Shown: positions 1 to 7,561 of the stretch, piece after piece
Layout of the letters: each line of letters opens with the position of its first letter
Position numbering within the stretch: the stretch's first letter is position 1
From: an uncultured Bacteroidales bacterium
GTDB taxonomy: Bacteria > Bacteroidota > Bacteroidia > Bacteroidales > UBA932
DNA: 34,417 bases
Reading direction: 5' to 3'
NCBI GenBank assembly: GCA_945870315.1
Contig: CAMBRR010000017.1
Location: 1 to 34,417, forward strand
Program-made: the position numbers and the translations under genes
The notes under the pieces: generated by a model
Databases searched by the model: none
Seen by the model: the letters and a program-made list of their open reading frames with translations, nothing else
What the model was told of the DNA's origin: nothing

Positions 1-1610
1 TGGAGGTCGTTATGCACGACAATATAAATACCCAGGTTTATGAGGAACTTCCAAGAATTGATATAAGAGAGGAACTTGAAAGGTACGAATTCCCGCCTCT
101 GGATTTGCTCAAGGACTATGCGCAGATGAAACATGAGGTCAGCAAGCAGGAACTTGACACCAACAATAACCTGATCCGTGCAACCCTGCTCAACTATAAA
201 GTCAAAGTTGACAAGGTCACGGCAGTTCTTGGACCTACTGTGACTTTGTACAAGGTGGTTCCGGCTCCTGGAGTCAAGGTCGCTACCATAGAAAACCTCA
301 ACAGGGAAATCGCAATGGCATTGGGTACCAAGGGTGTCAGGATTGTGCAACTGCCTGACAGCGTGGGAATTGAGGTTCCAAACAGCAAGCCTTCGATAGT
401 CCCGTTGAAAGCAATGCTTAACTCGGAGGAATACAGGACCTCAAAGGCTGAGCTTCCGGTAGCCATCGGATATACCATCACTCAGAAGGTCAAGACCTTC
501 GACTTGGCGGACGCTCCTCACCTTCTGGTAGCAGGTGCGACCAAGCAGGGAAAGTCTGTTGGATTGAATGTCATCATCTCCTCACTTCTGTATTCAAAGC
601 ATCCGTCGGAGCTCAAGTTCGTGTTTGTGGATCCGAAGATGGTTGAGTTCACGGCATACAAGTCACTTCTGAAACACTATCTGGCTGTGCTTCCGACTGC
701 AACCAGCGAAGAGGATGAGGCGGAAAACGCCATCATAACAAACCCGGGACAGGCGGAACTTGTGCTCAACTCCCTCTGTATCGAAATGGATGAGAGATAT
801 AAACTCTTGAAGCTGGCTGGTGTAAATGACTTGAAACTCTACAACGAGAAATACAGAAACCGTCATCTGCTTCCGACTGAAGGTCATAAATACCTTCCAT
901 ATATAGTGGTTGTCATAGACGAATATGCAGACCTTACTATGTCGGGAGGCAATACGCCTGAGGGCAGAAAGGCTGCCAAGCAGATTGAGACATCCATCAT
1001 CCGTCTGGCCCAGAAAGGTCGTGCAGCCGGAATCCACGTGATTATCGCAACACAAAGACCGACGGTCAATGTCGTTACAGGTCTTATCAAATCCAACTTC
1101 CCAGCCAGAATCGCTTTCAGGGTATCCGCAAGGGTGGATTCAAGCACAATTCTCGACACGACTGGAGCTGAGAACCTTATCGGTAAGGGAGATATGCTTT
1201 ATTATGCTGAAGCCGATATCGTGAGGGTACAGTGCGCATATGTAAGTATGGATGAAATTCACAGAATTACTGACTTCATCTCCAGTCAGAAGGGCTGGAA
1301 ACAGTGCTACAATACTCCTTATTACCTGCCTGTGCCAGAGTCTCAGGACGGGGAGCCCGGAGGAGGAAGTCTGGATATGCAGAATATCGACCCTATGTTC
1401 GAGGATGCTGCCAACCTTGTGGTTTCTACGCAGAAAGGTTCAACTTCTGACCTGCAGAGGCGTCTTGGTATGGGTTATGCAAGAGCAGGAAGGGTTATGG
1501 ATCAGCTTGAAGGTGCCGGTATAGTTGGGCCTCAGGAGGGTTCCAAGCCAAGGAAGGTCCTGGTAACATTTGAAGAGTTGCAGGATATACTCAGAGAGAT
1601 TGTAAAATAA
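1..1610 (+). CDS. ftsK: DNA translocase FtsK, C-terminal part (5' end outside the window)
   Basis: Septal double-stranded DNA pump that clears and orients chromosome termini during division. The reading frame is open to the left edge without a stop, so the first visible Met (base 12) is probably internal and the N-terminal membrane segments lie upstream. Numbering from that Met: a beta/alpha linker at about 40-130, Walker A G175-ATKQGK-S182, Walker B around VVVIDEYADL (299-308), the ATQRP motif and the conserved SARVDSSTILD block, then a C-terminal winged-helix gamma domain (about 463-525) that would read KOPS-like sites. A Lys stands where many FtsK proteins have Gly in Walker A (GATKQGKS), but the GxxxxGKS rule is kept. 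A lolA-like gene follows 2 bases after the stop, the usual Bacteroidales order. Family assignment is secure. Confidence 0.96.
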   Translation, partial: EVVMHDNINTQVYEELPRIDIREELERYEFPPLDLLKDYAQMKHEVSKQELDTNNNLIRATLLNYKVKVDKVTAVLGPTVTLYKVVPAPGVKVATIENLNREIAMALGTKGVRIVQLPDSVGIEVPNSKPSIVPLKAMLNSEEYRTSKAELPVAIGYTITQKVKTFDLADAPHLLVAGATKQGKSVGLNVIISSLLYSKHPSELKFVFVDPKMVEFTAYKSLLKHYLAVLPTATSEEDEAENAIITNPGQAELVLNSLCIEMDERYKLLKLAGVNDLKLYNEKYRNRHLLPTEGHKYLPYIVVVIDEYADLTMSGGNTPEGRKAAKQIETSIIRLAQKGRAAGIHVIIATQRPTVNVVTGLIKSNFPARIAFRVSARVDSSTILDTTGAENLIGKGDMLYYAEADIVRVQCAYVSMDEIHRITDFISSQKGWKQCYNTPYYLPVPESQDGEPGGGSLDMQNIDPMFEDAANLVVSTQKGSTSDLQRRLGMGYARAGRVMDQLEGAGIVGPQEGSKPRKVLVTFEELQDILREIVK

Positions 1611-1612
1611 CC

Positions 1613-2122
1613 ATGTATCTTAGACTTATTTCCATACTTGTTTTTGTGGCAATGTCTTTATTGCCACCAGAGTGCCTTGCAAGGGTGACTGACAAGCATT
1701 CGCTTGAGGAGGCCATCAAAAATGGTTGCGTCACTCTTGAATGGTCTTGTTCATATGTCGTTTCCGGGACAAAGGTGGCAGAACAGGGAACTGCATATCT
1801 GCAAGGCAACTGCTTCAGAGTTGAAAGCGAGACTTTAGCCAATATTTCTGACGGCACCAGCCTATGGTTGGTGGATAAGGCAGCAAAAGAAGTCGTCGTG
1901 GAAAAAGCCTTTGGTGAGGATATGATTTCAAGTATCATGCGGGATGCCAAGCTGATATTTGACAATTCAGGAAACCTTACAAGCGGGGAATACATCACCC
2001 GGGAAGGAATACGCATATCATTGAAATTCAGCGCATTGAAAGAGCTTCCAAGGCTGCAGGAACAATTCTTCAGTGGAAGCGATTTCTCAGGAAAGGACTG
2101 GATTGTTACAGAGGCAGACTAA
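1613..2122 (+). CDS. LolA-like outer-membrane lipoprotein carrier family protein
   Basis: Predicted periplasmic protein of 169 residues. It begins with a short charged start and a hydrophobic run ending near CLARV (about residue 24), which reads as a Sec signal peptide; the Cys there is not in a clear lipobox. The mature part has the LolA/COG2834 pattern: an early stretch about a carried-over polymer or lipid (GTAYLQGNCFRVES), then a D-K-A-x-K-E-V-V segment and short beta strands of an open barrel that would hold lipoprotein acyl chains. It starts 2 bases after the ftsK stop, so it is translationally coupled, and ftsK-lolA is a conserved pair in this phylum. Family call rests on pattern and context; sequence identity in this family is low. 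Confidence 0.8.
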   Translation: MYLRLISILVFVAMSLLPPECLARVTDKHSLEEAIKNGCVTLEWSCSYVVSGTKVAEQGTAYLQGNCFRVESETLANISDGTSLWLVDKAAKEVVVEKAFGEDMISSIMRDAKLIFDNSGNLTSGEYITREGIRISLKFSALKELPRLQEQFFSGSDFSGKDWIVTEAD

Positions 2123-2159
2123 TACACGAAGCGCTATGGCATAGCGGGACCATCTGTCT

Positions 2160-2567
2160 CTAGTCCACATCGTCCATATCTAGACCGTCGTAGTCGAGGC
2201 TGTCCCAGAGGGACTCCATCTGACGACGGTCTTTTTTTGTGGGACGGCCTGCCCCGCGGTCCCTCTTGAGAAAGAAGGTTTCCACCGGAGCCCTGAGTTT
2301 GTCAAGTTCTTCCTGAGGAGTCAGGTTCTCTGCATATTGAGGGACGAGGGCTGCTCCTACGCGGCTGGAGAGTAGTTCCTTAACCTTGAATGTATAAAGC
2401 ACGGCACCTTTGCGGGCAGTTATGACATCCCCGACCTTTACCTCGCGAGAAGGCTTCACATCCAGACCATTGACTCTGACCTTGCCGCCCTTGCAGGCAT
2501 CGGTTGCGTCAGTCCTTGTCTTGTAAACCCTTATGGCCCAAAGATATTTATCCAATCTTACTTCCAT
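2160..2567 (-). CDS. S4-domain RNA-binding protein, Hsp15 (HslR) family
   Basis: Small (135 residues) basic protein with an N-terminal S4 fold: MEVRLDKYLWAIRVYKTRT followed by the KGGKVRVNG turn and a D-V-I-T strand, as in Hsp15. E. coli Hsp15 binds 50S subunits carrying stalled nascent chains; the same role is inferred here. The middle (RAPVETFFLKRDRGAGRPTKKDRR) is strongly basic and the last 20 residues are acidic. It begins 19 bases after the manA stop on the same strand, so the two are probably one transcript from the manA promoter. Called with high confidence for the fold, moderate for the function. Confidence 0.88.
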   Translation of the reverse strand: MEVRLDKYLWAIRVYKTRTDATDACKGGKVRVNGLDVKPSREVKVGDVITARKGAVLYTFKVKELLSSRVGAALVPQYAENLTPQEELDKLRAPVETFFLKRDRGAGRPTKKDRRQMESLWDSLDYDGLDMDDVD

Positions 2568-2586
2568 ATCAACATCTACTCAATAT

Positions 2587-3666
2587 CTACTCGAAATCTT
2601 CTTCGGACTCTTCTTCGGACTCTTCGTCCAGACCATCTTCAAGTCCCTCATAATCTTCACCTTCCAGGAACGGCTCGGTATCAGGATTGATATATGAATC
2701 CGGCATTTCCACAAGATGGGGCACGGCTTCGACAAGGACGGTATTCCTGTCGCGCGGCACCAGAAAGACCTCCTGCACATCAGCAGGCACCATAACGGCG
2801 TTCCCGCAACCCACCACTGTCTCTGTCATCCTTTCCTGAGTTTCAGAACCAGTGGACATCACCTGCACCGAAACCTCCCCTTCCGTACATATATATATTA
2901 CAAAGCCTCCGAACTTGTCCGTCCTGACCTTCAACGGTTCGGCAAGGCTGATTACATTGGCATTGAATTCCGGGCAGCTGAAGGATGAAGCATCTAAGGG
3001 TTTGACATCGCTTTTACCATAGTTGATAAAGTCAAAGGCTTCTGACAGAGCTGTTTGACGGTTCTCCGAAGCTTCTTTGTCAGAAGGGGCGTCATAATGG
3101 TCAAGGAGAATGAAATCAAGGTCGGACGATTCCATCACGGCTGCGAGCTTCATATGTCCAGAAGCGGAGTGCACATAACCGGGAGGAATACTTATAATAT
3201 CTCCCTTGTGCGGGACAAATGTGTGTAGAACCTTCTCCAGTTTACCTTCACGGAATCTTTCGAAAAATTCAGAAGGAGTGATGTCATTCTCAAATCCGAC
3301 TGATACCCTGGCATCATCCTCAGCACTGAGCACATACCACAACTCAGCCTTGCCCAAGGCATCATATCTTTCCACGGCTATCTCGTCAGAGGGGTGCACC
3401 ATCAAAGGAGAACGCCCCTTGACATCGACGAATTTTACCATCAGAGGGAACTGACGGCCATAAAAATCATATATTTTCTCCCCGGTCATCCTTTCAAGGT
3501 AGGTTTCCATCAGGTCAGAGAGAGAATTTCCCTTCAGATATCCATCTGCGACCACACTGTCCACAAAGGTCATATCGGCTACCGTCCACACTTCCCTGCC
3601 CCAGGGCCTTTCAATGACAGTTTCATCGAAGATGAACGGATAAAGTTTCTTTTCGTTCTTTTTCAT
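2587..3666 (-). CDS. manA: Mannose-6-phosphate isomerase, class I (type I PMI-like)
   Basis: Interconverts mannose-6-phosphate and fructose-6-phosphate, linking glycolysis to GDP-mannose (manC lies 14 kb away). The cupin core is visible: VKFVDV at 77-82, HPSD with H91, KAELWYVL with E108, and PPGYVHSASG with H166, matching three of the four zinc ligands. The fourth, the Gln of QVHP in most type I enzymes, is replaced by Met (M89). The C-terminal 25 residues are almost all Asp/Glu, an unusual tail. Length 359 is slightly longer than typical short bacterial forms. The start at 3666 is the third of three near-identical ATG contexts created by a 14-bp tandem repeat. Divergent from pgi. Could be a divergent PMI paralogue; a homologous cupin isomerase of another sugar phosphate is the alternative. 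Confidence 0.82.
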   Translation of the reverse strand: MKKNEKKLYPFIFDETVIERPWGREVWTVADMTFVDSVVADGYLKGNSLSDLMETYLERMTGEKIYDFYGRQFPLMVKFVDVKGRSPLMVHPSDEIAVERYDALGKAELWYVLSAEDDARVSVGFENDITPSEFFERFREGKLEKVLHTFVPHKGDIISIPPGYVHSASGHMKLAAVMESSDLDFILLDHYDAPSDKEASENRQTALSEAFDFINYGKSDVKPLDASSFSCPEFNANVISLAEPLKVRTDKFGGFVIYICTEGEVSVQVMSTGSETQERMTETVVGCGNAVMVPADVQEVFLVPRDRNTVLVEAVPHLVEMPDSYINPDTEPFLEGEDYEGLEDGLDEESEEESEEDFE

Positions 3667-3700
3667 ACCTGCTTTTTCATGCCTGCATTTTCATACCTGC
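3659..3700 (-). repeat. Three tandem 14-bp repeats covering the manA start region
   Basis: Units 3659-3672, 3673-3686 and 3687-3700 read on the plus strand TTTTTCATACCTGC, TTTTTCATGCCTGC and ATTTTCATACCTGC. On the coding (minus) strand each unit supplies a GCAGG element and an ATGAAAA start context. This gives ATGs at 3694, 3680 and 3666; the last is the manA start. The 14-base period shifts frame, so the first two ATGs open six-codon mini-ORFs (peptides MKMQA and MKKQV), each ending in a TGA that overlaps the next ATG as ATGA. Directly seen in sequence; a function is inference. Confidence 0.9.
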
Positions 3701-3731
3701 AAAAATAAATTTTTATCGTCATTTCGACAAA
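3700..3731 (-). promoter_or_regulatory. manA promoter, Bacteroidota consensus
   Basis: On the minus strand, TTTG at 3731-3728, a 20-bp spacer and TATTTTTG at 3707-3700, an exact fit to the TTTG/TAnnTTTG consensus used by the Bacteroidota primary sigma factor. The expected transcription start is near 3695, at the edge of the first repeat unit, so the second and third ATGs, and perhaps the first, would be in the mRNA. It interleaves with the pgi promoter on the other strand. Confidence 0.75.
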
Positions 3732-3737
3732 AAAAAC

Positions 3738-3745
3738 TAACTTTG
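3738..3745 (+). promoter_or_regulatory. pgi -7 element
   Basis: TAACTTTG fits the TAnnTTTG element exactly, 31 bases before the pgi ATG. The -33 position (around 3714) only shows TATC/TTAT, so this half is weak. It would fall inside the manA core promoter. Confidence 0.6.
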
Positions 3746-3776
3746 CGGCGTTTGTGAAAAACTTAAATATCGCAAT

Positions 3777-5117
3777 ATGATTAAAGTCAATTTGGGAGGC
3801 TGCAGCTCCTTTGTAAAAGATGCAGATTACAAAGCTTATGTCGAAAAAGCTCTTGTGGCCCTCGACACAGTGGAAAACGAAAACGGAGAAGGCAATGATT
3901 TCCTCGGATGGAAACACCTTCCTTCTACCACGGAAGAATCACTCATAGCTGATTGCGAAGCCATTCGTGATAGCTGGAAATCCAAAGGTGTTGATCTTGT
4001 GGTAGTTATCGGAATCGGAGGCTCATACCTCGGTGCAAAATGCGCAATCGAGGCCCTATCTCACACATTTGCAAACTCACTTAAAGGCGCAAAGGCCGCT
4101 CCGCAGGTTGTATTTGCAGGCCACAACCTTTCAGAGGAATATATCTGCGAATTGATGGACCTTATGAAAGAAAGGAATTGCGCTGCCGTAGTTATCTCAA
4201 AATCAGGTACTACCACAGAGCCTGCAGTGGCATTCAGGGTAATCAAGCAGTATCTTGAGACCACTTATGGAAAGGCTGAGGCAGCTGAAAGGATAGTTGC
4301 TGTTACCGATGCCAAGAGGGGTGCTTTGAAGTCACTTTCAACCCAGGAAGGCTACAAGACATTCGTGATTGAGGACAATGTAGGAGGCCGTTTCTCAGTG
4401 CTCACTCCAGTAGGTATCCTTCCGATTGTGCTTGCTGGATTCGATATGAGGGCTATGCTCAAAGGTGCTCTTGAGATGGAAGAGGCTTGCGCAAAGAGGT
4501 GCGAATGCAACCCTGCAGTACAGTATGCTGCAATGAGGAACCTCCTCTACGACAACGGCAAAGCCATCGAGATTCTGGTATCCTTCAGCCCTAAGCTCCA
4601 GTATCTGGGCGAATGGTGGAAACAGCTCTATGGTGAGTCAGAAGGAAAGGATGGAAAGGGTATCTTCCCTGCATCTGTCAGCTTCACTACCGACCTCCAC
4701 TCAATGGGACAGTACATTCAGGACGGTGTAAGGATGCTTATGGAGACTGTTGTGAATGTGGAAAACAGCAACCGCAGTATGGTTATCGAGGCTGACGAGC
4801 AGAACCTCGACGGACTCAACTTCCTTGCAGGAAAGCACGTAGAAGAGTGCAACGCAATGGCTCAGCTCGGAACCAAGCTTGCCCACATCGATGGTGGCGT
4901 GCCTCAGATTGGAGTATCAATCGAAAGAATTGATGAGTTCAACCTCGGAGGCTTGTTCTATTTCTTCGAGAAAGCCTGCGGTATCAGCGGATATATGCTC
5001 GGAGTCAATCCATTCAACCAGCCGGGTGTGGAAGCCTACAAGAAGAACATGTTCGCCCTCCTTGGCAAACCTGGATATGAAGCTCAGGCAGAGGCACTTA
5101 AAGAAAGACTCAAATAA
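3777..5117 (+). CDS. pgi: Glucose-6-phosphate isomerase
   Basis: Cytoplasmic enzyme converting glucose-6-phosphate and fructose-6-phosphate. At 446 residues it is the short Firmicutes/Bacteroidota type. Visible motifs are the first SIS half with VVVIGIGGSYLGAKCAIEAL, the phosphate-binding VVISKSGTTTEPAVAFR, the family signature GGRFSVLTPVGILPIVLAG, and the C-terminal GVNPFNQPGVEAYKKN. The ATG is preceded by a short leader with a good -7 element. The stop TAA is followed with no gap by the TTG start of the next gene, in the same reading frame. It is divergent from manA, which makes the same product from mannose-6-phosphate, and both depend on the same 110-bp intergenic region. Confidence 0.97.
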   Translation: MIKVNLGGCSSFVKDADYKAYVEKALVALDTVENENGEGNDFLGWKHLPSTTEESLIADCEAIRDSWKSKGVDLVVVIGIGGSYLGAKCAIEALSHTFANSLKGAKAAPQVVFAGHNLSEEYICELMDLMKERNCAAVVISKSGTTTEPAVAFRVIKQYLETTYGKAEAAERIVAVTDAKRGALKSLSTQEGYKTFVIEDNVGGRFSVLTPVGILPIVLAGFDMRAMLKGALEMEEACAKRCECNPAVQYAAMRNLLYDNGKAIEILVSFSPKLQYLGEWWKQLYGESEGKDGKGIFPASVSFTTDLHSMGQYIQDGVRMLMETVVNVENSNRSMVIEADEQNLDGLNFLAGKHVEECNAMAQLGTKLAHIDGGVPQIGVSIERIDEFNLGGLFYFFEKACGISGYMLGVNPFNQPGVEAYKKNMFALLGKPGYEAQAEALKERLK

Positions 5118-5990
5118 TTGAAAAGTCTTACTGACGAAATCTTTGAATTCTTATCCTCCAGCGGGGTCCCTGTGGACACCTGCCGGAGGATTTTTACATC
5201 CTTGGCTTGCCGGAAAAAGGATGGCGGATTGTGCCGGATAATTCCGGTGGACATATGTGCCCTCGACCTGGAAGAAGCCTCCAGGCAGCAGGAAAGCCTC
5301 TCCCGGGAGATTGGCTTGGCCGAGATTGAAGATGGAGCCCGGCCGCTGGTTGTCACACGCGACAGGTGGATGTCGCATCCAGAGATGATGCGCGGGCGAC
5401 TGCTCTCTCATTGCGGCTCGTTCAAAAGTATATATGCCCGCAACTGCTCTGTCCGGAGAATCGAAAAAAAACAGGCCGCTGACTTTCTGGACAGATATCA
5501 CAGCTACTCGGATGCCTCCTGCAGGTACCGCTACGGGGTTTTTGTGGACAGATATACCGGTCACGGGGCCTTCGGTGAGGGTTTGCCCTCAAGGGGTGAG
5601 ATGGTGGCAGTGGCTGAATTCTCGAATGCAAGGCGCTGGGACAAGGGCGGGAAAATCATATCTTCCTATGAATGGACCAGATATGCCTGCCTTCCACAGG
5701 TGAGGGTTGTCGGAGGAATGGGCAAGGTTCTGGACACTTTCATCGAGGAAGTCAATCCTGACGACGTTATGAGCTATGCCGACCTTGAATGGTCGGACGG
5801 GGCTGTCTATGAGGCTCTTGGCTTCAGGGCTGAGTCAGACACCACACCCGTTACCTTTGCAATGAATCCGCATACCTGGAAAAGGACGGCGCTATCGAAA
5901 ATGCCCGTATCTTCCGGGGACTACGGAGATATACTGTATTTCACCAACCTTGGCAGCAGGAAATACAGGCTCAAGTTAACTGCCTATTGA
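5118..5990 (+). CDS. Mom/Hef-like GNAT-fold protein of unknown cellular role
   Basis: A 290-residue soluble protein that I do not know by name. From about residue 113 it shows the block found in phage Hef-like (homing-endonuclease-associated) and Mom-type proteins: FLDRYHSYSDA, then VAVAEFSNARRW, YEWTRYACLPQ, VVGGMGKVLDTFIEE, and the signature YADLEWSDGAVYEALGF followed by a T-x-P and a W-K-R near residue 258. Mom is a GNAT-like enzyme that modifies adenine in phage DNA; whether this chromosomal homologue modifies nucleic acid is unknown. The N-terminal 110 residues are unlike that block. The only plausible early start is TTG directly after the pgi stop, in the pgi frame; a GTG at 5169 is the alternative. 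Composition looks like its neighbours, with no sign of recent phage transfer. Confidence 0.65.
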   Translation: MKSLTDEIFEFLSSSGVPVDTCRRIFTSLACRKKDGGLCRIIPVDICALDLEEASRQQESLSREIGLAEIEDGARPLVVTRDRWMSHPEMMRGRLLSHCGSFKSIYARNCSVRRIEKKQAADFLDRYHSYSDASCRYRYGVFVDRYTGHGAFGEGLPSRGEMVAVAEFSNARRWDKGGKIISSYEWTRYACLPQVRVVGGMGKVLDTFIEEVNPDDVMSYADLEWSDGAVYEALGFRAESDTTPVTFAMNPHTWKRTALSKMPVSSGDYGDILYFTNLGSRKYRLKLTAY

Positions 5991-5999
5991 TTATTTTTG

Positions 6000-6007
6000 T
6001 AAATTTG
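6000..6007 (+). promoter_or_regulatory. Candidate purC -7 element
   Basis: TAAATTTG fits TAnnTTTG and lies 20 bases before the purC ATG; an overlapping TATTTTTG at 5992-5999 is a second fit. No TTTG is found at the -33 spacing (TTAA at 5976-5979), so the call is tentative. Confidence 0.45.
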
Positions 6008-6027
6008 CACGTTAAATCTTCATACCG

Positions 6028-6972
6028 ATGGAAGCTATAGTCAAGACAGATTTCAATTTTCCGGGTCAGACCGCCCACTATGTCGGAAAGGTCAGGGATG
6101 TTTACAGCATCGAAGACAAGTATCTTGTAATGGTCGTTTCAGACCGCATTTCAGCATTTGATGTCGTTCTGCCTAAGGGCATACCGTTCAAAGGTCAGGT
6201 ACTCAACCAGATAGCGTCAAAATTCCTCGATGCCACACAGGACATCCTTCCAAACTGGAAAATCGCGACTCCGGATCCGATGGTCACAGTTGGCCACAAA
6301 TGTGAACCTTTCAAGGTCGAAATGGTCATCAGGGGCTACCTTTCAGGTCACGCCTGGAGAGAATACAAGGCAGGGAAAAGGACCATCTGCGGAGTTGCAA
6401 TGCCGGAGGGTATGGTCGAGAACCAGAAATTCCCGGAGCCTCTTATAACTCCGACCACCAAGGCTGACGAAGGCCACGACGAGGACATTTCCAGAGAGGA
6501 AATCATCTCCAGGGGCATTGTAAGCGAAGAGGATTACACTCGTCTGGAGGCCTATGCAAGGGCTCTCTTCCAAAGAGGCACGGAGATTGCCGACAAGATG
6601 GGGCTCATCCTTGTGGACACCAAGTACGAGTTCGGAAAGAAGGACGGAGTCATCTATCTTATGGACGAAATCCATACTCCTGATTCATCCAGATATTTCT
6701 ACAAGGAAGGATATGCAGAAAGGCTTGCAAAGGGTGAAAAGCAGAAACAACTTTCAAAGGAGTTCGTTCGTGAGTGGCTGATGGACAATGGTTTCCAGGG
6801 CCAGGCAGGTCAGCAGGTTCCGGAAATGACTCCGGAGATTGTGGAAAGCATATCCAACAGATACATTGAACTTTACGAAAGAATCACAGGCGAGAAATTC
6901 CTCAAGGCAGAAGGTACAGATATCGTAGGAAGAATCCGTTCCAATGTCCTTGATTGCCTGAAATCACTATAA
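6028..6972 (+). CDS. purC: Phosphoribosylaminoimidazole-succinocarboxamide synthase (SAICAR synthetase)
   Basis: Joins CAIR and aspartate with ATP to give SAICAR in de novo purine synthesis. The N-terminal [26 protein letters not shown] is the ATP-binding signature. The second signature [21 protein letters not shown] follows the [16 protein letters not shown] block, and [12 protein letters not shown] and the [12 protein letters not shown] motif complete the active site. Length 314 matches the longer Bacteroidota form. A DJ-1 gene starts 10 bases after the stop, so purC heads a likely four-gene transcript. purE and purL lie 3.4 kb downstream in a separate unit. Confidence 0.97.
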   Translation: MEAIVKTDFNFPGQTAHYVGKVRDVYSIEDKYLVMVVSDRISAFDVVLPKGIPFKGQVLNQIASKFLDATQDILPNWKIATPDPMVTVGHKCEPFKVEMVIRGYLSGHAWREYKAGKRTICGVAMPEGMVENQKFPEPLITPTTKADEGHDEDISREEIISRGIVSEEDYTRLEAYARALFQRGTEIADKMGLILVDTKYEFGKKDGVIYLMDEIHTPDSSRYFYKEGYAERLAKGEKQKQLSKEFVREWLMDNGFQGQAGQQVPEMTPEIVESISNRYIELYERITGEKFLKAEGTDIVGRIRSNVLDCLKSL

Positions 6973-6982
6973 ATAACACAAA

Positions 6983-7558
6983 ATGAAAGGCGTATATATC
7001 TTTCTGGCCGACGGATTCGAGATATCTGAGGCCCTGACAACGGTTGATATGCTCCGAAGAGGAAATGTCAATGTCAAGACCGTATCCATCTACGACGACA
7101 GGATAGTCACAAGCAGCAACAGAATTCCGGTTATTGCCGATATGGCATTCGGGGAATTCAAGGCTTCCACCACCTTCGGTCCCTGCATCAGCAAGGATGT
7201 CATGATTTTCCCGGGCGGAATGCCGGGCTCCAGCAACCTCGCTTCATTCAAGAAACTGATGGACATGATGTTGCAGCATTTCAACGAAGGGGGCACAGTA
7301 GCAGCCATTTGTGCAGCTCCAAGCGTTGTACTGAGCAATCTTCCGGACATCTCCGGCAGGAGAATGACCTGCTACGACGGCTTTGAGCAGGCCCTGATTG
7401 ACAAGGGTGCGGTATATGTCAAGGAAGGTGTAGTATGTGACGGGAATATAATCACTGGCCGCGGTCCCGGCTGGGCTCTTGAGTTCGGTCTTGCCATTCT
7501 CTCACACATCAAGGGCGAGGATGTAGCCGCCAAGGTCAGACAAGGATTGATGCTTTAG
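6983..7558 (+). CDS. DJ-1/PfpI family protein (DJ-1/YajL type)
   Basis: Class I glutamine-amidotransferase-like fold of 191 residues. The reactive Cys is C110 in AAICAAPSVVL (nucleophile elbow) and the partner acid is E16 in FEISEALTTVDMLRRG, as Cys106/Glu18 in human DJ-1. The DVMIFPGGMPGSSNL segment is the family signature. Such proteins have been reported as glyoxalases, deglycases or redox-sensing chaperones, so no single reaction is assigned. It lies 10 bases after purC and 3 bases before the SDR gene, which implies co-expression. Family call is firm; function is open. Confidence 0.92.
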   Translation: MKGVYIFLADGFEISEALTTVDMLRRGNVNVKTVSIYDDRIVTSSNRIPVIADMAFGEFKASTTFGPCISKDVMIFPGGMPGSSNLASFKKLMDMMLQHFNEGGTVAAICAAPSVVLSNLPDISGRRMTCYDGFEQALIDKGAVYVKEGVVCDGNIITGRGPGWALEFGLAILSHIKGEDVAAKVRQGLML

Positions 7559-7561
7559 AAA

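Noticed and set aside
535..558. Possible inactivation of FtsK because of the Lys in Walker A
   Set aside because: GATKQGKS still satisfies GxxxxGK(S/T) and all other FtsK motifs are intact.
663..1055. Open frame of 130 codons antisense to ftsK
   Set aside because: Shadow of the FtsK coding sequence; no recognisable domain and no promoter.
2132..2146. Hairpin CGCTAT-GGC-ATAGCG between lolA-like and the S4 gene
   Set aside because: Stem of only six pairs and no T tract in either direction; not supported as a terminator.
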